Assembly (NCBI GenBank): GCA_945910005.1
Contig: OX246740.1
Location: 3,698,897-3,762,896, forward strand
Reading direction: 5' to 3'
DNA from: Isoperla grammatica
Taxonomy: Eukaryota > Arthropoda > Insecta > Plecoptera > Perlodidae
DNA: 64,000 nt
The position numbers were made by a program, and so were the translations under genes. The number at the start of each line of letters is the position of its first letter. Position 1 is the first letter of the stretch. Under the pieces are notes generated by a model. It was not told the origin of the DNA. It did no database searches and saw nothing but the letters and a program-made list of their open reading frames with translations. This document shows positions 1 to 10,686 of this stretch, piece after piece.

Positions 1-766
1 ATGTCGAAATTGTGGTTTTGTAAGTGATAAAACAATAATTGATACAAACAGTTTCAATTATTTTTATCATCAGCAGTACAATTACGTACAAGAACAGAAA
101 TACAATTACGAAGAAATATTGTAGGCCTACGTGTAACTAAAAATAACAAAATAATTCAGCCTTATAGATGAAGAAACAAAATGGTGTTGCAGGATTCCGT
201 ATTTGCTTTATAAACGTTGAACATATGACTTAATTCTTGTGTTCAATTGATTAGTAATCGCGGCTATGACTGAGTAATTTCGAAGAATATATTTGAAACG
301 TGGGTTTTGTTTGTTTTTCTTTACCACCATATTTACCGAATATAAAATGAACACGATTTTTATATTATACCGTTCTATGTTTCAAGAAAATAAATTGTTA
401 GTGTTCCAGAGCGTTTTACTTTCAAGTTGTTTGTCACAATATTTTATTGTCACTGTATAAACAGTGTGTGTTTATTTTCCGTTGTCTGACTGACAACATT
501 TATTAAACAACACTATTACGTTGCTTTTAAAACAAGTCAGGTTCAAACTGTATTCATGGTCGCTGAAGCGGTAAAACTTGAGTTGACATAATCAACAAGT
601 AGGTAAATCATGTGAGCGTTATGCGATAAATATGATTCTTAATATTTGTATGTTGATCTCGATACCTCCTAGCACAGATTAATTCACAAGTACACAAAAT
701 TACCCAACAATCTAGTAACAAATGTAATATATATACATATATAGGAAACTTTGCCGGGATCATATA

Positions 767-769
<3 letters not shown>
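1..769. other. AT-rich intergenic sequence, nothing recognised
   Basis: No open frame with coding character, splice-like structure, tRNA or repeat was recognised. The short minus-strand frame here reads through a TA microsatellite and is not a gene. Confidence 0.5.
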
Positions 770-802
<33 letters not shown>

Positions 803-870
803 CAATGGCCCATTTCTGGGCCAGCAACCAGAGAGAGCAAGTTACGTGGACAGTAACCTGAGAACCTAGT

Positions 871-918
<48 letters not shown>

Positions 919-974
919 AAGGATACATTTTTCGGTTAAACCAATCCAAATTTTATTTTAACAAAATCTAAAAA

Positions 975-1006
<32 letters not shown>
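770..1006. repeat. Three (TA)n microsatellites with a partial foldback copy between them
   Basis: TA dinucleotide runs lie at about 770..800, 876..914 and 979..1006. The sequence at about 914..960 (taaagtaaggatacattttt and onward) is a diverged copy of the end of the foldback element that starts at 1012. The element end therefore occurs twice, each time next to a TA run. Confidence 0.8.
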
Positions 1007-1011
<5 letters not shown>

Positions 1012-1012
<1 letters not shown>

Positions 1013-1406
1013 AAGTATGAAAACATTTTTCGGTAAAACCAATCCAAAGTTTATTTAAAATAATAAGTCATCGTATCGACAACAGCTGTACCGTCGTCCT
1101 TTTCAAGACATACAAAAACAAATAAAAAACCACAACAACCAAAAAACAATTGCATACAAAATCAAAAACACTGCCACAGCGATACATCACTGCGTAGCTC
1201 TAGCAAGCTCTTTGTATCTGCTCCCAGTCATGGGTCCCCCTTGTGCAGTGTTTTTGATTTTGTATGCAAGTGTTTTTTGGTTGTTGTGGTTTTTAATTTG
1301 TTTTTGTATGTCTTGAAAAGGACGACGCTACAGTCGTCGAAACGTTGACTTATTATTTTAAATAAACTTCGAATTGGTTTTACCGAAAAATGTTTTCATA
1401 CTTTAC
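1012..1406. mobile_element. Large foldback (inverted-repeat) element
   Basis: The left arm (about 1012..1175) and right arm (about 1240..1406) are long imperfect reverse complements. Both carry the element end (aaagtatgaaaacatttttc), an inner (gacatacaaaaacaaat) and an innermost (atacaaaatcaaaaacactg) segment. The spacer is only about 65 bp. The right arm contains cgaaacgttgac. No open frame is present. The structure is that of a non-autonomous foldback or MITE-type element inserted beside a TA microsatellite. The family is not identified. Confidence 0.75.
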
Positions 1407-4400
1407 ATTTTGCAACCAACAAAATCTAAGAAATCGTACATATTTATTTGTATCATTTTCGAATGACTTCTTTTTCAATATAGAATCACAACAGCTAATC
1501 TTAGCGTGTATGTACTAGTTTATGATGCTACCAAATACTGTAGTAGACGCTATCGCTTTAGCGTCTATTACAGTATTTGATGCTACACAGCTGAATGAAT
1601 ACTCTATTTCCAATACACTTAAGTGATTATACCATTTTGCTATAAACCATGCAAATCTCGATAAAAACTATATAAATCGCTGTGACAAAAACAACGAATA
1701 CATTGTTAATAAAAAATTTCTCGGAGAAAACACGATTGCATGCTGTAAATCTCGCGAGAAATATCGTAATGAACTTTCCCATCTTTCCATGAACATTTTC
1801 CCGTTTTTATTAACTTTTTCTTGGCATGCATTTCACGTAGCTTGGCCGAGCGAGTCTGTCTCAGAAGGTTTGGAGGCTGATAAAAATAATAATTTTCTTT
1901 CATCGTGTTAAGGTTGGCAAGAACTCTGGGATTGTCGCGATTATAATGTCTTACTACTTAAATTAAAGGCAACTCTGCGGTAGGATTTAGTCTGTACCTA
2001 CTTTCTGAGATAAGTTGTATTGTATTGTATTTGAAACTATGCAACTACGATAGTTACAATGATAGGGTCTCACATTTGGGTTCTGCGGCAGCGGAGCGCG
2101 AGTATTTAAGATTTTCTGTTAGCATGATTGAAACCACTTTTAAAATCATAACTGTGGAAAGACACATGCGAGGTATTATCAGGGTCCACAGACAACTAAA
2201 ACAAGAATATGCAACATTTATTACGTTCTGAATACAATAAGTGGTTTTCTATGTACTCGTCAAACAGATCATACCATGGACTTATAACAGTAATGGTCAT
2301 ACGAAAGAGACAGTTCACTCCCATGTGCGTATTTTATGAACTGTTGAGCCCATAACTTATTTATAATTAATGTGATTTCCTAGGTTCGCTGCTGTCATTT
2401 AAATTTGTCTTCTCAAGTGTATTTATTAATAGACGAGGAATAAATAAATAAGAAATTGAAAATAAATATTTTTATATTATGAATGTATATGTACGTCAAA
2501 GAAATATCATTTTCAATGCTTTACGGCGAAATTACATTCAAAATTTTAATTTTAATATTTGAACATAAATGGGACACATATCTTCGCGTGTGCTCTGCAA
2601 CATTTTATGTCTACATTTGGACTAATCTAGTGGAAAAAAAGAAAATTTACGCTTTTAACGTCGTTAAGATGAAGTGGCCGGGATTTTACGAATCTTTGCA
2701 GGTCTTGAGTCCAATATTGCATCAAACTAATATCGATTTGTTGCTATCTTAGTAAAACAAAGTTTACATTACCCGAAACGCATCGACTAAAGGTATACCC
2801 ACTTAATTTTGTTAATGAGAATTTTGAATTCCGATTTGGATTCATTACCCTTTACCTCTCGATTTTTTTCAACACTGATAAACATAGTTTGTCTCTGATG
2901 TGACTTGAGCCATTCTATACTAGCCGTAAGAAGCAAGGAGGTGTCCCCTAAAATTCTGATAAGATAAGGTCGCTCCACACGGTCTATTCAACTGTATTCA
3001 CCGCGGGATTTCCCGAAACTTGCATTGTTATTGTCTACTGCATTAACTGCACCAACCGTGAATGGAATGCAACCCCACCACGCCTTGACCACAGACGAGC
3101 GATATTATCACTACAATACCTGATGCATAAGAATGAGATGCAACTAGTTTTAGTAGTTGTCACATGCGTCACTTCACTAACTACATAATCCGTGACGACA
3201 ACACCTTGCAAGTTAATTTGACGGGACTTTACCATTATCATGTCTTTGTTAGGATATTCGTCCCCGCATGTTCGTTGATATTCAAGAGACGAGACCCTTA
3301 GCCCCACCAGTTAGGACCAAGGCCTGACAACGGAAAGTGGACCTCAGCCAACAAGTCCTTTCATGAGTTCAATATTATCAGTGATATAATTCAATACGAG
3401 TGAAGTTCGTCTACGATTTACTCCTAAAGTTCGGTTCGCTCCGACAGTAAGCGATAATTCACCAAACTATTCGGAGAACTGAAGGTAATTCATTATTGCA
3501 CGCATAGAAACTAGCAAGGTAAGTGTATGCTATGTATGCCTAACTACATACCAGAATTATAACACATTAAAAGTAATACAATGTCATCTCAAAACATGAA
3601 ACGAAGATGTTTCTCCCTATGAAACCAGAATTTGAAAAGTGTAAAATATGGTGCCAATTCACGACGGTGATTTTAACAGAGTTCACCTGAATAAAATCAG
3701 TACAATAGAAATTCAAAACAATTGTTTTATTTTACGAACGTAATCAGGAATTATTTTGTTTCAATTTTGTTATTGCCTCAGCTTTACTACAAAAAAAAAT
3801 TAAAATAATTGATTAGATAAATATAGATTAGTCATGTTAATAATTATAATTGTACCCCAGGTGTTATTATCTAAAAAAACTATCAAAAATAAAGTAAGAG
3901 GCCGGGAAAATATATTTAAAATTGCTCCATAATATACAGTAAAACAAAATAAAACGTATTCTGTATAATATTATGCATTCCTTCCCAGTGACCATGATAG
4001 TGTTTAAGTTAATAGTCTAGAGACGCCATGTTATAGAAACCTTTAGACTATTACATAGTCTATCTGAAAACAAGCTAACAAAGCAACAAAAACAGTCATG
4101 CAACAATGTAATCGCATGTTACGTGAGTTCGAAGAATCTTTTGCTTTCAAACACAATCGAGTGTCGACTTTCTTACTCACTGTCCTTTCAACCTGTATTA
4201 CCGTACCGGGACTGTTGTCTCTATTCTATGACGGTGTTGCCAATTCTACCCCCCCCCCCCCCCCCCCCCCTCACGCTAGATATCGATGTTTTTTTTTCTT
4301 CAATTTAACGGTTATACTTTATTTCATACAAGTGATTCAAGTAGCCAATACCCTACTGTATATTAAAATCAAGATTATAAGATCTTATTGTGATTTGTGG

Positions 4401-6364
4401 ATGAGCGTTATACACTTCTGCTATAGCGGTCACATTTCCATATACATAAAACATGTTCAATGGTGGTTAATGTGAAAAGTAATCACAGGTTTTGGCAGGG
4501 TGAGAATTGACGGCATGAAAGAGGCGGGGGGTGGGGGGGGGGGGATATTTGAGTATATCTGCGTGGGCAGTATGGGGTCTGGGGAAAGTCCCAGCCGCCG
4601 GAACAAAATTTGTTGGGGTATTATTGCCCTCAAGATGGCCTTAGAAGCGATCTGGCAGTCCATTGGTTTGGTTTATTAATGTAAAAACACTTCCTGGCTA
4701 GGAATATGTGTAAATTGACGCATTATTTATTAACATTACAAAAGATAGTCACGATATGATATGAGATAAGATGGGTATCCAGATATGAGGATTTAGCCAT
4801 CCCTGGCGGGGATACGTTTCAGTAAAACAGAGCCAGGGATGAAGTTACCAGTGGGGGGAAATCCATCCCACCAACAATTCGCGCCCTCGGCTTTGGTTTC
4901 ACAAACAGAGTTAATTAACATTGGTGTACCGGTATATTACGTATTACACAAATACAGGATACCAAAGATAATTCCAATTCATCTTATCTCTAGATTTTTA
5001 GAGTTTTCATCATTGCTATGTTATATGATACATTGTTTAATTTGATGTTGATAAATTCGAGTATATTTTATACGATTGGCATATTTTTAATATTTTCCTC
5101 CATCCTTTGTTCATTTTGAAATAAGTATATCAAGTTGCAAGTTTGTGAACCAAGAAGAAAATTTGATTACACGATATACATTCCCAGTAAAAAGAGCCAA
5201 TCCAATAAAGCACAATAATATATGTTGCAATATATTTCATTCATAACCAATTTTAGCTTCGTAAACTTTGTTAAAACTTGTTGTAAATCCAACATTTTCC
5301 TGTGAGGCTAAATGGGAAGTACCTCTGAAATACATCCGAATGGGGTAGTGTAATTATTTCGTCGGGACTGCCCCCACTACCCTCTGAAAATATCCTGGGG
5401 TCAACCATGATATTAGCAAGCAAATAATGATTAATCACAAGACGTACATATACATACATACATATAAGCTCAAATTTATATTTTGGTGACATAATCTACT
5501 ATAAACATTAATAATACCTTGAAATATATTAGTTTCAATACGGTAACTACCGTCACTTCAGGTTCTACTAACTCAGATTTGTCTGTTTTATTGCCTCTTA
5601 CTGGCATCTTGTAGCTGAACACACTAAACTTGCTGTACTGTGTGGTCTACTGGCTTGTAGCTTGTGGCGACAGCTTTTTTATTGTTTCTTATTTAAATAT
5701 ACCTTTGACTATTGCATGTTAACCTTTTATGCTTTGATTTTGGAACAAACTACGTAAATGAATTGTTTTAGTAAAGTAAACAATTCTCTTAGTTGTACAT
5801 TTACTAGGCCTACACAGCGAATAAACACAGCAGTTCACGTCGCCTACGATTGCTGCCTCCGCTCAGTAAGTCTAATCAATATTGTATCCACTCACTTAAC
5901 CTTTGTCATCAGAACAGTTAACATTGAATGCCAAGTCTTGTGCAACTGTCAACCTTGGAGCGCATACTGTCACCCGGTGAATATTTCGCCGTTATGAATA
6001 AACCAGAGTTGACTGTTTGCGGTTGGATTGGACAGACAGGGAGAAGAGAGTTAATGCAAAGCTTCGCTGAAAGCTCTACCCGTCCCACAACAAATCTATT
6101 ATTCAATCTAATGACAACAGAAGTGGAATGATTTCAGTCACTTCGTCGTCGTCGCATCACAGGATTGTGCGGTTGTATTCAGATTCTATTCATTGTATCC
6201 AACATGTACAATGTGTCACTATAAGTACATGCTATTTATTATATTATTAATATTACTAACATCAGCACCATAGCCAATAGTATTTTCACAAGTCACAAGG
6301 ATCCATTCGTGGTGGAGATTCTAGTAAAATTTGCCGGTTTGTAAAGATTAATTAACATAGTATC
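1407..6364. other. Intergenic sequence without recognised genes
   Basis: Only short frames (at most 125 codons) occur, with compositions expected of AT-rich non-coding DNA. The longest, at 4098..4475, is carried across the poly-C tract at 4249..4270 and has no supporting signal. No RNA gene was recognised. Confidence 0.5.
4249..4270. repeat. Poly-C tract of 22 bp
   Basis: This is an uninterrupted C run in AT-rich sequence. A mixed G-rich stretch lies nearby at about 4525..4543. It is one of at least nine such G/C homopolymers in the window. Confidence 0.9.
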
Positions 6365-6622
6365 AGTCACTACGTTTATCAAGCGGACTGGGTTCGGACT
6401 GATTTCAGTACGCACTGAGTTCGGAACCCGTTTAGCAAGCATACTTCAATCCGGACTCGTCCTATTAAACTCTATCCCTAGTCCTATTAAACTGGGCTCG
6501 ATCGGCTTCTTAACAGAATTGAAATAAACTCGAGCTGAGGTGTTTATTAGTCGAACTCGGTCGCACTATACTCGGCTCGCACCGCCAAGTGCGAGCCCAG
6601 TCCGCTTGATAAACGCAGTGAT
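6365..6622. mobile_element. MITE-like element with about 31-bp terminal inverted repeats
   Basis: The left end (6365..6395, cgtttatcaagcggactggg) is the near-exact reverse complement of the right end (6592..6622, cccagtccgcttgataaacg). The ends are about 258 bp apart. The interior has no open frame. A target duplication could not be fixed with certainty. A non-autonomous DNA transposon is the simplest reading. Confidence 0.65.
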
Positions 6623-8409
6623 GTAGGTACTGCATTTATAATAAAGAAAAAGAAAGAAGTTACAGTTGAGAGGTCATATTGTGTACTGCCTCAGGGCATA
6701 TGAACCGGTTAGTAAACTTTGTCCGAAGCAAAGCTGATAACGCCGCAGGGCATTTGTTTCATTGCATTTATAATAAGTTGTTTGTACACCCCGAATGCGA
6801 CCGCAGATTCCTTGAATGCGTTGGGTCCGAACTGTCAAAAAGTAATCAAATGTAACCGTTTGTTTGTTGTGTGGACGCCTATTATTTGACTAGATGTTGG
6901 GTTTCTACGTAAGAAATGTGCGCATGGTTGAACTTCTGTTTTGACTTCCGGTAATGAATCCGGGGATTTCGTCTCATGTTTGTGCTAGCCAGGTAGTGGG
7001 GGTGTACATCATTTGTGAAATTCCAAGATCGACTGTTTTTCTTGTTCTCAGCTAAGCCACGGCCCACTGCAGGGCACATATTGTCCAACTCTGGGGATAC
7101 GGTAGAAAGTTCGGGCGAGACGATCTGATGTAAAACGTACCATTCTTGGAAAGAGATATAACTACTTTGAAAATTACCATTTTCTTGTATCGACAATCGA
7201 AGTTTACGTGATATATTCCCAATATTTCAAATCATATTCATTTTCAATCACTATTATGCACAATATGATTTGAACCATGTTACTACGATGAAAACGCTCC
7301 GAACTCTCCATACTTCGTGCTCCGTAATGATTAAAATTTACGTATTTATTTTAATTAATGAGTCGCTCACTTATAATAATTATTGTCACTCATAACTCAT
7401 AATTTCAACATTTTGGAATGACGTGGCAATAGATAGCATCATGATATTTACCCATATTATCAAAACGATTCAACATAGATTCTGTTAGGATAAAATTAGA
7501 CAAATTCAATCCTTTCCCAAATTGCTTTATTTCATCCAAACTTAATACTTTTTAAATCTATTTTTAAGAATCATTATTATAACATTTTGATATCGAAATC
7601 GCTTCAAAGATACGGACAAAAACCTTATAAATTTGGATACTTTTCAGTCTGTTTGTTTTGAACACTCTTAAACTCCACTAAAAAGTATTATAACAAAGCT
7701 CATATAGTTTATTTACTTTGTTAGTAATATTTTTAGATTTCAAAAATAAACATTTAAAAATGTAGCGCCACTCCAGGAAACAAATAATGTCACCATTGGT
7801 AGCTGAACCTATTCATCAATAATTAAGGTTTAAAAAAGAATAAACAAACCTCGACAGTTAAAGAACCCCTTTTCAAACGATTAAAAATAATATTATACTA
7901 TCTGTCTTCGAATATTCTTTCATCAAACTTAAACGCAAACTCTGAAATTTACGTCAACATAACATAGCAAAGAACATTAATTGTTCACAGATTAAAAAAA
8001 ATAATTGAGTTTTTAGACATTAACTTCGTCACAATGCTGTCATCGAGTAAGTCTGCAGATACACTCATTAGCGTTCAATGGGTTGTTTTAGTAAGTGATG
8101 TGTTTCAAACACGCGTGACTCCTTCAGCAAACAATTTCATAACTGGATTGTGTCATAATAGCTCTACATTCGTTAACCACTCACCTCATCGCTATGACCG
8201 CTTAATGGACGTCACTCACAAATGCACAAGTATAAGAAAAGTGTTTCATGACTTGAGTATTGAGTAAACTGTGTCATAGTCGCAGTTACTGTGCTTTGTT
8301 GCATACTAGACCTCAACCCGGTCACGAACATCACTTGCATACCATCCATGTTTAAAACCCGTAACACGTTCCAAGGCCATAGTTTTCGTTAATCGTGACG
8401 CCGATATAG
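6623..8409. other. Intergenic sequence upstream of gene 1
   Basis: No gene was recognised. The frames at 6882..7196 (minus) and 8034..8267 (plus) lack splice or composition support. Confidence 0.45.
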
Positions 8410-8417
8410 TATATATT
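8410..8417 (+). promoter_or_regulatory. Candidate TATA box of gene 1
   Basis: TATATATT lies 92 bp upstream of the ATG of gene 1. Gene 2 has TATATATA at exactly the same 92-bp distance. The position fits a transcription start near 8440 and a short 5' UTR. Simple AT richness could also produce it. Confidence 0.35.
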
Positions 8418-8501
8418 CATATGCGAAGTAAAATTAAATGTTTTTACGAGTTCCACATGATGCAAGACGCAACCATTTTATAATGGTAAAATGAGTTTAC
8501 C

Positions 8502-8564
8502 ATGAAGTTCCAAAACTTAGTGTTTTTGGTGTTGGTAGCACTGTTATCCTGCCATCTACCCGAG
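8502..8564 (+). CDS. Gene 1, exon 1: signal peptide exon (21 codons)
   Basis: The ATG opens 21 codons: MKFQNLVFLV, then LVALLSCHLP and a final E. This is a typical secretory signal peptide with a polar start, a Leu/Val core and a small-residue end. It stops at GAG|GTTAGT, a good donor in phase 0. Joining to the acceptor at 10685..10686 (tctttcttag) keeps the long downstream frame open. Genes 2 and 3 have first exons of exactly the same length and phase, which is the main reason to accept this short exon. The gene 1 frame downstream has no Met start of its own near its 5' end. Confidence 0.78.
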
Positions 8565-9236
8565 GTTAGTTTATTTTACTTAATTTAAATTTTAAATATC
8601 AATAAAGAGTGTTCAATATCGCACGTATGAAAATTAAGATCTGAAATGTTCAGTGTTGAAGTCTTTAATTCAACAATTATCTGACACAAATCTTGACTTT
8701 TTCTCTTATTTTAGAGCAGAAAACCGGCAATATCAAAACCGTGCAGAAGTTCAGTTTTGTAATCATACGTCACAGCATCCGTACAAATCGAAAAGGGAAA
8801 ACTGGGTTCAATTTGGGTTCAAGAGAAATTAATACTAATATATTTGAATCTAATAGTTAGGCTTGTATTTTAGATTTATTTATAACGCAAGCCTCTAGTA
8901 CAAAGAATTACACTGTACTGGAACACGGGACTAATACAGTGAAATAACTGTTATAAATCTCCGGGGCTAAAAGTAAGCTTTAATAATGAAGAAAATGGGA
9001 ATAAATTCTTCGCTCAAAGGTTTATTTCAAATTGATTTTTTGTTTTGTTATAATGTATGCATACGCATACGCATTCGTCTTCATATATGATCAACATAAT
9101 AATGTAGACATATAATTTTAAAGGGTTGAACAGACGAGAGATGTATTATTATTTGCCATTCTTGGGTTCAATCCGTGTATAATAAATTAATATAATAAAA
9201 TGAAAATAATTAAATTATTAGTTTATATTTTTAATA

Positions 9237-9360
9237 ATATGACGTTTCGACGGAATAACATCCAACTTTTTCAAAAAAAATTTTAAACGAAACAAAATTT
9301 CAAGATTGTTAAAAAATTATTTCGAAAAAGTTTGATGTAATTCCGACAAAACGTCATATT
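9237..9360. mobile_element. Small foldback element with gacgtttcg ends
   Basis: The left arm (9237..9278, atatgacgtttcgacggaat) and right arm (9318..9360, attccgacaaaacgtcatat) are imperfect reverse complements around a spacer of about 40 bp. Both arms also contain complementary aactttttc/gaaaaagtt blocks. There is no coding content. Confidence 0.6.
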
Positions 9361-9453
9361 TTTTTAAAACCTTTCTTTAATTACTTTCGTTTTATTTTAT
9401 TTTATTGATTTGTCTTGCTTCAAACATTATACATGGATTGAAACCAAGAATTG

Positions 9454-9481
9454 CAAATAATAATAATTATAATAATAACCA

Positions 9482-9558
<77 letters not shown>

Positions 9559-9580
9559 GTAAAAATAATAATAATAATAA
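9454..9580. repeat. (AAT)n microsatellite
   Basis: This is an interrupted AAT repeat inside intron 1 of gene 1. It abuts a (TTTCA)n run at about 9581..9607 that marks the 3' tail of the antisense LINE remnant. It is probably derived from that tail. The apparent poly-Asn frame across it is an artefact. Confidence 0.85.
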
Positions 9581-10003
9581 TTTCATTTCATTTCATTTCA
9601 TTTCATTTATTTCATTGACACAAAAATACATATACACTCATTTTGGCATAAGACCACCATGAGCACTTTGCTCGCGCGGTGGTTAGCTCACAATGTCATT
9701 AAAACAAATATTTATTTGCTGTGCCGCCGCCTAATAACCATATACATATACACACAACTAAAAACTAAAAACTAAAACATTTAAAATGTAAAACTACAAA
9801 TAGATATTAAAACAACATTTGCATCACTCAATTAAAAAAGTATCTGTTGATTCGATTTGCTTTAAAACATCCCTAGCTTTCATTTTGAAATTACTCAGAG
9901 TCATCCTAGCATTAAAGTCAGGCATTAACTTAACCATTATGTTAAAAAGAGTTGGCCCTCTATATGACAGTTGATTGCGCGCATTTGACATTACAAACTT
10001 TTC
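9581..10003 (-). mobile_element. 5'-truncated non-LTR retrotransposon (LINE) remnant
   Basis: Read on the minus strand, 10000 down to 9824 encodes the C-terminal end of a LINE reverse-transcriptase protein. It reads KFVMSNARNQLSYRGPTLFN, then a stretch containing LMPDFNARMTLSNFKMKARD, then VLKQIESTDTFLIE and a stop. The YRGPxLFN...LSNFKxKxxDVL pattern matches the usual CR1/L2-type C-terminus (yRgPxLWNsLP...slxxFKxxLK). About 240 bp of 3' UTR follow, ending in a (TGAAA)n tail at 9607..9581. The element is 5'-truncated at about 10000 and inserted antisense in the gene 1 intron. The clade assignment is an inference. Confidence 0.7.
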
Positions 10004-10049
10004 ATTACAACATTTTTTCGTTACAAACGTCTCTCTTTTATTATTATAA

Positions 10050-10053
10050 TAAA

Positions 10054-10148
<95 letters not shown>

Positions 10149-10165
10149 TAATAACAATAATAATA
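10050..10165. repeat. (AAT)n microsatellite
   Basis: This is a long AAT run with a few AAC interruptions near its 3' end. It lies in intron 1 of gene 1, just upstream of the LINE remnant in the LINE's own orientation. The poly-Asn and poly-Ile frames across it are artefacts. Confidence 0.9.
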
Positions 10166-10686
10166 AACATAAAATATGGATATATTGAAGCATCATTCGA
10201 GCTAAAGACTTTTGGAAAGATCATTAAAATTTTCATTAGACCGGGTATGTCAAGTGAGGAAAGACACTAATCCCATTTTTACCTTCATATTGCAATGCAT
10301 GACTTTACTATTAGCTTACTTTATCTGGGAAAGAAAAATCCTGAATAGAAACGTGATTTTTGGCTTGGCTTATTACAACAGAAATCAAATAATTATATGC
10401 TAATTTGGCAATATCAACAGCCACTCAACTCAAGGGTGAAAGTGCTAGCAAATAAAATATCACTGTTCCGAAAATAAGTGGAAGTGTAACAAATAAGAGG
10501 GCTGTGACTTTACAGGTTGGAAAAACAATTGGCTGTTAGGTTGTTTCACTGTTTTGTATTTAATTGATTCGCGCTCATTGAATGTTTATCCAAGACAAAA
10601 CACGTTGGAATGACTATTTTTGTATTCCTAACTAATGCTATTGTATACAAGTTATCATTGAAAATATTAATACACATCTTTCTTAG

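Larger units (their letters stand above)
8565..10686 (+). other. Gene 1 intron 1 (2,122 bp, phase 0)
   Basis: The intron runs from gttagt to a pyrimidine-rich acceptor ending ttcttag. It contains a foldback element, two (AAT)n microsatellites and an antisense LINE tail, each listed separately. The gene 2 and gene 3 introns at the same position are 2,785 and 588 bp. Confidence 0.72.

Noticed and set aside
9405..10236. Poly-Asn and poly-Ile frames
   Set aside because: They read through AAT microsatellites in the gene 1 intron and LINE tail.
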